Source: Membranipora membranacea
Taxonomy: Eukaryota; Bryozoa; Gymnolaemata; Cheilostomatida; Membraniporidae
Length of the DNA stretch: 60,000 nucleotides
Direction: 5' to 3'
Assembly: GCA_914767715.1 (NCBI GenBank)
Contig: OU612073.1
Location: 25,360,001 to 25,420,000 of the forward strand
Numbering within the stretch: the stretch's first letter is position 1; each line of letters starts with the position of its first letter. The position numbers and the translations under genes were made by a program. Below are positions 34,369 through 45,817 of this stretch, in pieces. Under the pieces are notes generated by a model, which searched no databases, was not told where the DNA came from, and saw only the letters and a list, made by a program, of their open reading frames with translations.

Positions 34369-36525
34369 TCACGGTAGTCTCTCGCACACATACTGTTTTT
34401 TAATAACACCATTATTGCAAGGCAAGTCATCAAGTGTGAGTGACTGTCTGTATAGTTGAGCACAAGTTCCGCTGCCGTTTGGATTCCCAGCGCTCCATCC
34501 TATGGTTACTGCCTCACCATCTGACCACACCCAGTTACCTTCGGCATCAAACATGGCATCAGTCCAGACACCTAGTCCATCACCTGACCAGCCTGACATA
34601 ATAACGATTAGTTTTCACTTTTATCGAATCTCTCGCATCTGAAGATATGAGTGATTGTAGGGTTATTGTTGCTATAGAGCCAAGAGGAATGGATGCCATC
34701 TCACTCCAAGTAGCAATTTAATAGACTTGGAGATAGTTTTCTACATTTCAAGATTACATGAAGTGACGTCATGCTAGCACAAACAGTGTTACAGTAACTT
34801 TACTATAGCTTGAACTGAGAGGGGTTTGAGCCTGACTGAAATCATCACCTCACCTGTCCGACCTGATACCCATATAGTTGATAATAGGTCTAGACAGGAC
34901 AGCATATACAACTTATGAGAATGTTTAATTGTTGATGGCAGTACGGGGTTTTATTCGGTAGTATCAATGATGCTATATCCAAATTTACAAACCATACAAC
35001 AAGTTTTTTTTGTTGATAACTCACTTTTGATCGGGTTTTCAGTGTGAAAATGCTTCAGACTTAGCAGCCGCATAATTATGATCAATCTAATAACTTCTGT
35101 GAATACTAATATCAAACAGAGACTGACAATACACTGCATCTTTTAAACTCAAAATACAATCAAAACTATGCAAAAACATGGTAGGTGAACTGCAAGTCAA
35201 TGATAACACATTTGCTACTACATGATTCAATGTCCTAACGTCCCCACAAATTAAATTCCTTAGTGCCCCACTGCAAATGTTCAACATTGGTTCCAACCCC
35301 AAGCCTTTACTTCAATAACAAACTTTTAAGGTACAAGCGACACCATCAAGGACTAAAACCTCCACTAGTTTAGCCATAATGCAAAATAAAATTGAGATTA
35401 AATTGTACCTGTTGTTGGGTTTGTGACCAGATCCATGAAAACATTAACTGCATCCTGACTCTTCCAGGCAGCTAGTTTTGCACCAATGACATTACAGTAA
35501 GCAGCAGCTTGAGGTCTGAATTCTTTGGTGGCAATTAGCTTAATGCATCGATTGCTGGCTCCGTTGTAATACCAGCCATCAGTAACATTACAACTCCTCA
35601 CTGCAGCTGTCAATATGGATTAATACGGAATAACTTTTGTTCCATTTTGAACGGCGCCATAGTGCCTACTTGATCATTGAAGTGTGAGCAACATGTGTGG
35701 TTTTAATAACAATTTAATATGGAACCCGATATTGGATCAACCATGGTACTACCGATCGGTGAATATGATGCATCTGATGATATCGAAATTTTTTCTAATG
35801 AATTGACTATTCCTGACTGCTTACCTGATTGAAAAAGCTGTTCTCCTGCTATACAGCCAGCAGTATCTGTAGTTCGGTCAAAAAATACTCTACCATGCCA
35901 ACAGGAATGTGTGCTGCCCGAATATCCAAATCCGACACATGATCTATCCAATGAGCACATAAGTGCACATTTGAACAACTTGATGCCACTCACCGCCTCA
36001 GATTCTATAGGGCCTACTAGACAATTCTCAGTTTGCTCAAACAAATTTGTCAGGCTCCGCACGACCTAAAATATTGTGAAATTCAAATAGATTTGGGAGA
36101 AAGTCAACAAAAAGCTGCCGGCTTCTAAAGAAGCATATAATTGATGCAAAGTGTATGGGTTCTTACACTGGTAATGAGGAAACCAGCTAATGAACGTATC
36201 TATACTACCAGGGGTCAAGCGATGGCCCATGTTAGGTCGGATGACCCTCATTATTTTACATAGGGTGCCATCAAAAGAATTGAGTGTTTACGTTTATTAG
36301 CACACTTGCTATTATCTGACAGGCAATAAGTGCCATATTAGTCCCACTGAGCAAGGGCTTTCATGATTGATTGCTCTTACTTTTCAGTATTCTCAGGCGT
36401 ATCGTTCTCATCGCCAACACTAACAAATCAACAATTAAGCGGAAAGTCGAACCAAAAGCTTACCATAAACTTACCCCTAAGCTTAGAGTGATGTAGAAAA
36501 GACCAGATATGCAAAGTGAAAGCAT
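34369..36525 (-). CDS. Secreted PAN-C-type lectin protein, complete
   Basis: Four exons on the minus strand: 36475-36525, 35825-36065, 35409-35606 and 34369-34592. They total 714 nt and encode 237 residues with all phases consistent. Exon 1 encodes a signal peptide (MLSLCISGLFYITLSLG). Exon 2 is a PAN/apple-like domain with the spaced cysteines CALMCSLDRSCVGFGYS. Exons 3 and 4 form a C-type lectin domain: WYYNGASNRCIKL, AAAYCNVIGAKLAAW, GLGVWTDAMF, WVWSDG, and a final C...LPCNN...YVCE disulfide set. At the sugar-binding loop the usual EPN or QPD is NPN, and the WND motif is replaced by LDD, so calcium-dependent sugar binding may be altered or lost. The protein is probably an extracellular recognition protein. 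It lies between two groups of SLC17-like exons on the other strand, perhaps nested. Confidence 0.88.
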
Positions 36526-37444
36526 AGTCTTGCTTCAATATATAGATAGAAATCTTTCACGTTAGTTAAGCTGTCCTGGAGTGTTTCTCGAAATGGTAAT
36601 TGGAAAATGGTTAACTGAATATTCTCTGTTTATTTAATGAATTATAGATTTTCTGGACATTGTTTTTATTTTCTTACATGTTGCAATTAACAACAATTCA
36701 ATGAATGATTCAATTTATGACGGTATCAATTACACTGGACAATAACCTCATGTTGTTGCAAATGTTTTTAGTATACGCTCTATTTGTAGTGTTAGATTGC
36801 AGCTATTAATGGCAAAGAAATTGTTTTGTAGGGATATACAATGCACAGCGTAAGGTATGAACCATGTCATACTTGCCGCACACATAATCATAATTTGTAC
36901 TGCTGCTGAATATATATCCCAGATTATGTCAAGACTTTAGAAAACATCATCACTGTCATCTATAGATCAACTGTAACATATGAATCAGATAACCCCCTCC
37001 ATGGATACGACCCTGGCTGCTAAAGATGTGAAAACAGTGGTTCTTAAAATAATCTCTAATCACCAGAGTGTATGCCTTAGCTGATCTTAACTGATCATAG
37101 TTAATCCTAGCTGATACCACTTTACTTTACTTCGCTTAACTTACATTACTTTGCCTGGTTTTATCATTTAAGTGGTTTTAATTTGGATAATAGAGTGTTA
37201 TGATGAATTAGATGAATCTTGGTAACATTGAGAGAAGGCATGACTGTGACAGATAAATATAAAAGCGCTGGCAGTCATAAGCATGTCAGTTGTTTTGTTG
37301 TCAGTTGTTTTGGACAGTGGAAGCTGGTAATACTGTCTTGCTGAGCTCTCTTGTTTTCTGAATATCTCTATTGTATGGATACAAGTTTGGATAAATAAAG
37401 ATCATGGTAAACTAAATACATAAACAAATAAAACAGGTGGATTT

Positions 37445-37538
37445 CTTCTCCCCCGACCTCGTAAAAAAAACCTGATGATGTACAAATATTGTACAACTTG
37501 GTGCGTCAGCCGGTTTTTTACAAAGTCGGGGGAGAGGA
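37445..37538. repeat. 94-bp foldback element with nested palindrome
   Basis: The outer arms CTCCCCCGACCTCGTAAAAA and TTTTTTACAAAGTCGGGGGAG pair with few mismatches. The centre contains TGTACAAATATTGTACA, itself a near-perfect palindrome. The arms are GC-rich in an AT-rich neighbourhood. Confidence 0.7.
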
Positions 37539-38864
37539 TGTTGTAAATAGGTAGAGTGGATTTCTTTGATTTTTTGTGAACTTGAGATGATATTCAGCAT
37601 TGGTTGAGATAAATTCATGCTGCCTTTGGATAAGATCCTTTGCGCTGCACCTTCGTCGATGTTGTGGTTACTTGTAAATTTACTGCATGAATCTGAAAAT
37701 GATAAACAATATTATGATGATGACTATTTTATAGGTTAACATGTCCGGTGTAGATGGTTTAGATTTAGGTTTTGATTTAATTTATGATTGTTGTTGATGT
37801 CTCATAAATTATGCTTGTTTGTTTTTGTTTGTGATTACTTAAATTTGTTGGATCAAGATACAATTGAATGTATAAATTAGATCTGACTGTAAAGAAAATT
37901 CAATAAATAGTATGGTTTCATAGTAATAGTAATAGTGATTAAATGTAAAGCGGCAACACAAATTATGCAGTGCAATGATTGAATAAGGCTCCTAGATGTG
38001 ATATGTAGATTATCAGTGTCTCTAGTTAAATAAGTATAATAATGATACTTAATTAGTGATTAGTAGATTATTTTCAATAACACTTAGCTAATACAACTCA
38101 CTGCTAAGCTTCTGATCCCTACTGTTTTATAGAGTTGATGATTGACTGTCTATTCATATCCTACAAAATTGTCAATAAACATGCATCATCTGATATTGGT
38201 ATTTACATAGTCTGAGCCCCCCAGACTTTGCCCCCTGTCCGACGGCCCCCCGGAGGGGAAAAAGTCTGAGAACAATGCAGGATTTCGCTGGAGTTGGCTG
38301 CTCTTGAGTGTTATAAGTTAATCAAGGGGAGCACTAAAACTGCAATATCTATTGATTTCTATTCATGCCACCTACTATATTGCTCCAGGTATGAGAGTAT
38401 TCCAGTCAGACTCTGGGAAAAGTAGCCTCATGTTTGGGAAATACCCATGAGCAGAGATGTTCACTGCCAAGTAGTGAAGAAAATGTCAGCCAGAATTTCT
38501 TTCATTTTGAATAAAGGCGGTCATCCATGACATTGACAAAAGGTCATACAATGTGTATTATTGGACCTTAGGCTATATGAAGTAAGATTAATGTAGAAGT
38601 AATGAGAGGAAAAATCCAAGCAAATCCTGCACAGTGGGTAGACTAGTATTTACATAATATTAATGAATGAATGCATGGAATATGCTGTGTATTAATGTAC
38701 TATGGGGTCAGATGAGTGGACTGGCCAGGCCGGTGTTACCATATACTAGGATACGGCCCTGTCAGACAGTATGAAAGTCTTTTTAGGTACTTTAAAGACA
38801 GCTGTTAAATGATGCGGGGCGTTGATAAGTAAATCGTTGGTTATCGTTCAAGCTCAAGCTAACG

Positions 38865-38927
38865 GGATTGGTTTGGATCCTGGTCTATCTTACGCAGGAT
38901 TGGTTTGGATCCGGGTCTATCTTACGC
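38865..38927. repeat. 31-bp direct repeat, two copies
   Basis: GGATTGGTTTGGATC...GGTCTATCTTACGC occurs at 38865-38895 and 38897-38927 with one difference. Confidence 0.9.
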
Positions 38928-40972
38928 TGTGACACTACAACTATAGCTACAACAACACCCTTAAAGGCCAGCTCAAGAACATGCAGGCAGTGCAGAAATT
39001 TAGCATTTCGTTTCTGCTAGCCTAGCAACGGTGCCAACTGCGCAACTTCTAGAATTGTCAGATGTTACAAGCTTTTCAAGTTCCGAGATGACAGGTCAAA
39101 TGGCAGAATATCTGAACCTGGCGAATTTAAGCTTAATTTAGGTTGCATCATGATACAAGCTCACCTGCTTTCCTGTTTCTTAATTTTTACTTGTTGCATG
39201 TTTGGGGAGGTACATGGAAGCCACAGCCAAACAGCCTCTCAAGGTGGCAGTCCTATCCTACCCCAGAGGTGAAGAAAAGCTCTTTGGCCTAGTGGTGGTG
39301 CTCATTAGCTGAAAGTGAGCAACAAAGCTAATGGCATTCTCAGGAAGCTAATGTACTCCAGAGCTTTACTATAGGCCTTATCTAGACATTCCCGGCTGAA
39401 CAGCTGGATAGTCAAATACAAAACACCTGAATATTAATAACCAGGAACCAAGTTCACCAGAGGAGTAATAATAGTGTTGGCCAACAGCCAGACAAATCTA
39501 AAAATTAATATGTTGCAATGCATCATCAGACACACCAACATTGAATATAACACAAGTATTTTGGTCACATGACAGGATTGCACAGTTGTTATGAACATTT
39601 TGGTGGCATGATGTTGAAAATACTTTTTGATCCACTCAATTTATCACCACTACTTCAGCCTTCAAACCTTTTGATCCAGTCCTGGATTGATTTTCACTAC
39701 AATTGCTTTATTTTAAGCAGACTTGCAAACCTAATTTTTCCAAAATGAGTACAAAAATTTGCAAAATGCTTAAAAATGCTTACAAAACTCCAGGGTGCCT
39801 CAAATGACCAGAAAACGCCCCAAAAGATTTTTCGCGCTACGCGCGAAATATGCTATTATCTCAGTAGGTTGTCCTTAGTAGCGTAGGAGTGCAGATCACT
39901 CAACATTAGTCTTATTCCCTTTGCGTTGTAAGGTGCAATCTGCTAATAATAAATGAGAAGTTGTTTGTAACCTAGCCTGTCTGGACAACAGGCTATTTGA
40001 AACCCGTTTGCCCATCCTCCCTGGTTTGCCCTTGAAACACCGGGGCAGGAGATCTGAGTTATCTCACTCCAACAAGGAGGTAGACAACTTTGTTACTCTG
40101 ATTAAAGAAAAGTTGAAGTTGGCAGAACCACCATATTCTACAATGGATTACTAGTTATGTTGTGTCTCATTGAAGAAAAGTTGCAATTTAGCTCATGCAA
40201 AACTTGGACAGGTAAAAAGTCAACTGTAAATCAACATCATGGTTTTCTGCAGCCAATACCAGATTTTTAGATTATTATTTAACCATGACAACCAAGTAAA
40301 CACTAAAGATAAAAGATGAGTTTTTGATTGCCTAATTAGATGAACAGGCGTTTGGAAAACCATAAATGAGTACAACTAGCGTTTTGCGTTTAAAACTCAA
40401 TTAGTGTCAAATAAGCGTTTACAAACGCTTTATGCGTACAGGTTGGCAAGTATGTTTTAAGGTATAATAAAAACATGACATCGGCTCGTAATGTATGACT
40501 TTTTATGATTAGTAATACTTAAGTTGTGAATAAGAGATGGAAGATTGAAAGTATTCTTACAGTATATGTCATCTAGGGGGATAAATTTTGTATTTGTAGT
40601 ACTTGTCTTTATGACACTAAGCTAAAAGCAGTTACCCCAATAGTTAGAGTCGTCCAAGCACATCTATAAATAGGGGATGGGGATGCAGGATGCATCCTTT
40701 TTCCTTCACCATAACCCATGGCACAGAGCAGTTTTCATTCGTACTAATAACTTCTGTTGGCCTCTTTTCGAAAACTATTGATATTGTAACATTGCTGCCA
40801 TAAAATTATTACCCTTCATAAAATACAGGTTTGGTTGAAGTAATCCTAATGTTTTGGTAACACTTGTGATTATACTGAGAGTCATAGCAGGTATATCTAC
40901 TGGAGTTATGTTCCCTGCTATACATAGTATACTGGGTCGGTGGGCTCCTCCCTTTGAGAGAATTAAACTCAC

Positions 40973-40993
40973 AGTCTTCTGTCTCTCTGGCAC
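40973..40993 (-). other. Part of a predicted host exon split by the gypsy element
   Basis: With 45634-45674 and one copy of the GGCAC duplication removed, the minus strand gives a 57-nt open exon (KSKPKLDLVPTKV, then PERQKT). It is bordered by an AG acceptor (TTGCACAG) and a GTGAGT donor at 40967-40972. The parent gene is not identified. Confidence 0.35.
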
Positions 40994-41292
40994 TGTTGTA
41001 TTATTGTATATAATTACCTTCAGTGGCTGATGTATCTCAATATGTCAGGTTGCAGTAATCTCTGATGAATCATATGGGAGGGCTGGCCGGCCAGGGGGGA
41101 ACCAGTGGGAGGGTGATGTGTAGGATTAATCAGCAGCTTTACAGTTTTGACTATCTTGTTTCCAGAGCCATTGTCAGCCTGTCTTACTATCATGCAATGT
41201 GTTGTGTTTCCAATTTCAGTGATTCTATTATTATCATCTTTATGATGAATGAAGCTAGTTGTGTTTTGTAATTAGTAATGAATAACACAACA
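40994..41292 (-). repeat. 3' LTR of the gypsy element
   Basis: 299 bp, TG...CA ended. The PPT is at 41293-41305. Confidence 0.95.
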
Positions 41293-41549
41293 TCCTCCTT
41301 TTCTTGGGAGTGAGAAAGAAACTAAACGGGTTACGCCGCACCAACTAAAGACTAGTTCATCACATAGTCACCAAACTTTGGTGGCAGGACACCACAAGTG
41401 GAACGTGGGGTCCATGGAGATCGGACATCAGGAACAGCAGGGACAGTGTGTGCTGATCTACTCACGACAGGAGCGGGAGTGATTCCGGTTTGTCGGCCTT
41501 CTGAGTTTGTTGAGGGCAACTCAACATCGCCAGTATTTGAAGCATTTGA

Positions 41550-42562
41550 TTACTTTATATGAGCCCTGTTACGTCTCACAATATTGGCACCATTATCAAC
41601 CACGTAAGACCTAGGGGCACTGTGCTCAGCAACAACAGTAGCAGGTCTCCAATCTGATTGCTCCTCAGTGCAGACATAAGCTCTATCTCCCAGTTGCAGA
41701 TCTGGTAGTGGTCTGGTACTTATGTCATAGTGCTCCTTCTGCTTGTTTCTATTATCCATGAGATATTAATGACCATCTTCAACATGAGGACGATGTGAAT
41801 CTGTGGTTCTTGATATACTGCTACGTATGCTTCTGTTGAATAACATCTCAGCTGGACTGTAAGGACATCCGGACACAGCTGTTTCTCTGTACGCAAGAAG
41901 ACTACTATAGACATCTTCATTAGTAGCCCAACACTTTTTAAGAAATTGTTTCACCGTCTGTACGTATCTCTCAGCGAGGCCATTTGAGGATAGTTTGGGC
42001 TAGAAGTTACTATCTCAAAACTCCAGTCTTTACTAAAGTCGCTCATTTTCAGACTGTTGAAAGGCATATTATCAGCCATTATCTGTATAGGAATCCCATG
42101 GACTGAAAAGACTGACTTAAGAGCCATAATGACTTCATCAGCTTTTTTATTCTTCAGGATTCTGAGTTCTGGGAAGTGTGAGTAACAGTCAACGACCACT
42201 AGATAATTATGCGACTTAAACTCCAGTATATTCATGGCCACCCGACTCCATGGTAGTTCAGGTATATCCATAGGGATGAGCGGCTCTCTTGGCTGTCTGT
42301 TGCTGAATCTAGTGCATGTGCTACAGTTAGACACCTCTATTTGTATGTCATTAGACAAACCAGGCCAAAACATAGATCTTTTGGCCCTCTCACAGCATTT
42401 CTGAATACCAAGATGTCCTGAGTGTATCAAATCCAGATAGCGTCTTCTCTCCTTATGTGGAATGACAAGTCTCTCGCCGACATAGAGTAATCCAGCTTGT
42501 TCATAGAGGTCATCACGTACATTCCAATAAGGCTTAACTGCTTCAGGGGCTAGTGTCCGACT
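41550..42562 (-). pseudogene. Gypsy integrase region, broken
   Basis: The N-terminal zinc-binding HHCC part is visible (HSGHLGIQKC, then CSTC), followed by the core. Of the catalytic acids, the first Asp position reads Asn (VAMNILEF) and the second is present (IMADN). The Glu segment (GLAERYVQTV) appears only in another frame after a shift near 42005. The C-terminal part (LLAYRETAVSGCPYSPAEML, then YDISTRPLPDLQLGDRAYV) is interrupted by a stop at 41766-41768. It catalyses DNA insertion in active relatives but cannot here. Confidence 0.85.
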
Positions 42563-43909
42563 TCACCATGTCCATCCAGACAACACAGCTTTCATGAGCT
42601 CTTGCATCACCGGATCTTCTTTGTACGCAGTGACTAACCTCTCCTCGTGCTCATTGGTGATCTCAAGGTTGTGTACCATGAGAACTTCAATTTCCAGTTC
42701 CATCTGGTCATTGGTGATCTTCTGTAAGTATGCACGAGAGAGAGTGTCGACACTGTATAGATAGCGTCCTGGAACATACTTGATGTTCTTAACATCATAT
42801 CTTTGAAGTCTCAGCAACAACCTTTGCAATCTTGGTGAGGCCATTTGCAGAGGCTTGTTCACAATACTGACTAGGGGTTTATGGTCAGTTTGTACATCAA
42901 GTGGCCTCCCATAAAGATAACTGTGAAACCTCTCACAGCCGAACACGATAGCTAGGAGTTCTTTATCAATTTGAGGCCAGTTGCACTCAGTATCTGTGAG
43001 CGCTCTAGAAGCATAGGATACAGGCTGTCCGTTCTGCAGCAAAACCGCACCAAGGCCACTCTTGGATGCATCCACCTGTAGTTCAACATCAGCAGAAACA
43101 TCAAAATATCTAAGGATTGGCTCGCTAGTCAGCAAACGCTTGATCATGGTCATTGACTCTTCTTGTGCAGTACCCCATGTCCACTCATCAGTCGTCAATG
43201 ACTCTCTAAGCGGCTCTGTCAGAGCAGACATGTTAGGAATGTAGGATCGCAGAAAGTTCAGCACGCCAAGAACTCTCTGAATACCCTGCTTGTCTGTCGG
43301 GTTAGGCATATTGTCAATCGCCTCTAGCTTATCAGGGTCAGGTTTGAGTCCTTCAACCGACACAATGTGGCCAAGGTATTTGACTTGGGACTGGTTCAGC
43401 TGTATATTCTTTCTGTTGAACGTCACATTACACTCACGGGCTCTCACCAGCAGTTTCTCTAGATTTTCATCATTCTCTTGCTGCGTGCGACCAGCTACTA
43501 TTAGGTCATCAAAGTATATTGCCACAGGCACACCATCAAAAACCTGTTCAACCCTCTTCTCAAAAACTTCAGCAGAGGAATGAAGTCCAAAGGGCAGGCG
43601 CCGATAGCAGTATCTTCCGAATGGCGTGTTGAATGTGGTGAGTAGGCTGCTTTCTTTTGACAGTGGGATGTGCCAATATCCGTGCTTCATATCCAATATT
43701 GTAAAGTACTTCATTCCTGTGAATCTGAAGGCAATATCTTCCATGGTAGGAATCTTATGGTGTTCGCAAATCACTGTTTTGTTGAGATCTTTGGGATCAA
43801 GGCATATCCTCAGGCTTCCATCTCTCTTTTCAATGCAGACCAAACTATTTACCCATGGGGTGGGCACATCGACCTTGGCAATGATACCAGACTTTTCCAT
43901 ATCATCTAG
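42563..43909 (-). pseudogene. Gypsy reverse transcriptase and RNase H
   Basis: Open for 445 codons between a stop at 43910-43912 and one at 42563-42565, both in the same frame as their neighbours. RT motifs are IYFDDLIVAG (the catalytic YxDD box), ILDMKHGYWHIPL and LPFGL. RNase H follows with its acidic residues in VDASKSGLGAVLL, DKELLAIVFGCERF and TDHKPL. This is the best preserved part of the element. Confidence 0.92.
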
Positions 43910-44926
43910 TTATTTCTTGAGCTTGTCAGTCATACTTATAGGAACTCTCCGTGGTGCATGGATGACAGGTTTCACTGAGGGGTCAACTGAAATGTCATGC
44001 TCTCCACTAAGACATCCTATGCCCTCAAACACATCACTGTACTTGTCCAATAAATTGGTGGTTTTCATTTCATTGATGCGATTGACAATACCAAGCAGTT
44101 CACTGCTCTCAAGTCCCAGAATAGGACAAAGACCATCATCAACAACTTCAGACCGCTGCATCTCATGTGAACCCTGGCATCCAACCAACAATTCTACATA
44201 TCCATGGTTAGCAATACTGGCATTATTGTAACCTCGAAGTCTAACACTGGAAGGCTTGATTGGCGCCCTCAGTAGCTTAGCGATGTCCTTTGTGATATCA
44301 TTTGCCTGGGCCCCGGGGTCAATCTTGAATGGAACCGAAGTAAGTTCTCCGTTACTCTTGAGTTGGAGGGTCTCATACCATGACTTAGACGACTTGCAAG
44401 CCTTCACCATGCCAATGAACAAAGTTTCCACCTGTTTATCAACATCACTTTCTGCAGCCTTGACAGATCTCTGTTTGTTACCTGAGCAAGCTTTCTCAAA
44501 GTGATTACGTCCACCACAGCTATGACAGTTCTTACCATAAGCTGGGCACCTGCCTCTGGGATGAACAAAGGTACAGAACTTGCATTTCTTTACACTATCT
44601 TTCATAGTGCCACCAGCACCAGCAGAATGGAAAGATTTCTCAGCACCAACAGCATCCATCGACGTTTTATCACCATCTGCCATTTTAGAAAGTTGATGTC
44701 TCGTTATCTCAGAAGCCCTTATGTCATCCATGGCACGGTTTAGATCGATTTTGCTATCTCTTAGCAACCTCTCTTTCAGTTTATCATTTTTCAAACCAAA
44801 TATGATCCGGCATAACAGCATTCTCTGTAGCAACGCGTCAAACTCACATTTGGCAGCCTGTGTTTTCAATCTCTTCACAAAAAGGTCTATTGACTCACCA
44901 TCAGACTGCACCATTAACCAAAACAC
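43910..44926 (-). pseudogene. Gypsy gag C-terminal part and protease
   Basis: It contains a CCHC zinc knuckle (CHSCGGRNHFEKAC) preceded by a second Cys cluster (CKFCTFVHPRGRC). The protease-like segment reads FKIDPGAQANDI, where active relatives usually have D-T/S-G. A stop at 43910-43912 separates it from the reverse transcriptase frame. Confidence 0.85.
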
Positions 44927-44979
44927 AAAGCTCTCATATAAGATATGTTTCCTCGGGTTGCAGTAAGCTTCAAACTTGG

Positions 44980-45219
44980 CTACAACATCATCCAGCTTGT
45001 CAGCACTTTCACCACCTTCATATTCAAACTGACTGACTCTTCACCTTGCCTCTTATTAATAGGAGCATTTGCTGCAGGCACACTCCCATCATCCTCATTA
45101 GGCAGTAGGCATATGTTTATGGCAAGCAAATAATTCTGGAAGGACCTCTTCCATCTCCTCCAATTCTCAGATACATTCCCTTCAAAGGACAGTTCACCTG
45201 GAGGCTTCAAACCATCCAT
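44980..45219 (-). pseudogene. Gypsy gag N-terminal part
   Basis: MDGLKPPGELSFEG begins a segment with the FEGN..ENWRRWK pattern of gag from this group. It is out of frame with the next gag segment, so one frameshift lies between 44926 and 44980. Confidence 0.75.
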
Positions 45220-45334
45220 GACCAACCACAGATATACAAACAGCAGCACAGAGCAGAGCCACAATAGTCCCATCAAACTCAGCAGAGAGAGTCCACAATC
45301 AGTCACACAGTGAGTCCAGAAATCCGTGGTACCA

Positions 45335-45633
45335 TGTTGTATTATTGTGTATAATTACCTTCAGTGGCTGATGTATCTCAATATGTCAGGTTGCAGTAAT
45401 CTCTGATGAATCATATGGGAGGGCTGGCCGGCCAGGGGGGAACAAGTGGGAGGGTGATGTGTAGGATTAATCAGCAGCTTTACAGTTTTGACTATCTTGT
45501 TTCCAGAGCCATTGTCAGCCTGTCTTCCCATCATGCAATGTATTGTGTTTCCGTTTTTAGTGATTCTATTATTATCATCTTTATGATGAATGAAGCTAGT
45601 TGTGTTTTGTAAGTAATAATGAATAGCACAACA
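45335..45633 (-). repeat. 5' LTR of the gypsy element
   Basis: 299 bp, about 96% identical to the other LTR by hand count, so the insertion is moderately old. Confidence 0.95.
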
Positions 45634-45674
45634 GGCACTTTGGTAGGTACTAAATCCAGTTTGGGCTTACTCTT
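45634..45674 (-). other. Second part of the host exon split by the gypsy element
   Basis: See 40973-40993. The acceptor AG lies just beyond 45674 (minus sense TTGCACAG). Confidence 0.35.
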
Positions 45675-45817
45675 CTGTGCAACGCATTCTTTTTATCAAA
45701 ATAGTTTTCACCATTCCATTGTTGAGTTTATCAGTATCACTGTTCAAAGCTGAAATCGAACTTCCTCTTAGCCTGAAAATAAGAAAAATGATCTTATATT
45801 ATGACATCCAATTGTAG

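Larger units (their letters stand above)
36526..40972. other. Long intergenic region
   Basis: No supported gene. It contains the foldback at 37445-37538 and a 31-bp direct repeat at 38865-38927. A palindromic GCGCTACGCGCG lies at about 39832. A pyrimidine-rich DNA patch with CCCCCC runs is at 38215-38262. Confidence 0.4.
40994..45633 (-). mobile_element. Ty3/gypsy LTR retrotransposon, full-length but inactivated
   Basis: 4640 bp on the minus strand, bounded by two 299-bp LTRs (TGTTGT...ACAACA) and a 5-bp target duplication GGCAC (40989-40993 and 45634-45638). A polypurine tract (AAGAAAAGGAGGA) abuts the 3' LTR, and a TGGTACCACGG primer-binding-site candidate starts at the 5' LTR edge. Order is gag, protease, reverse transcriptase, RNase H, integrase, as in Ty3/gypsy. 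The coding region has at least three in-frame stops and two frameshifts. The LTRs differ at about 11 positions by my count. Confidence 0.97.

Noticed and set aside
43062-44231. Plus-strand open frames across the gypsy pol region
   Set aside because: Shadows of the minus-strand reverse transcriptase and gag.
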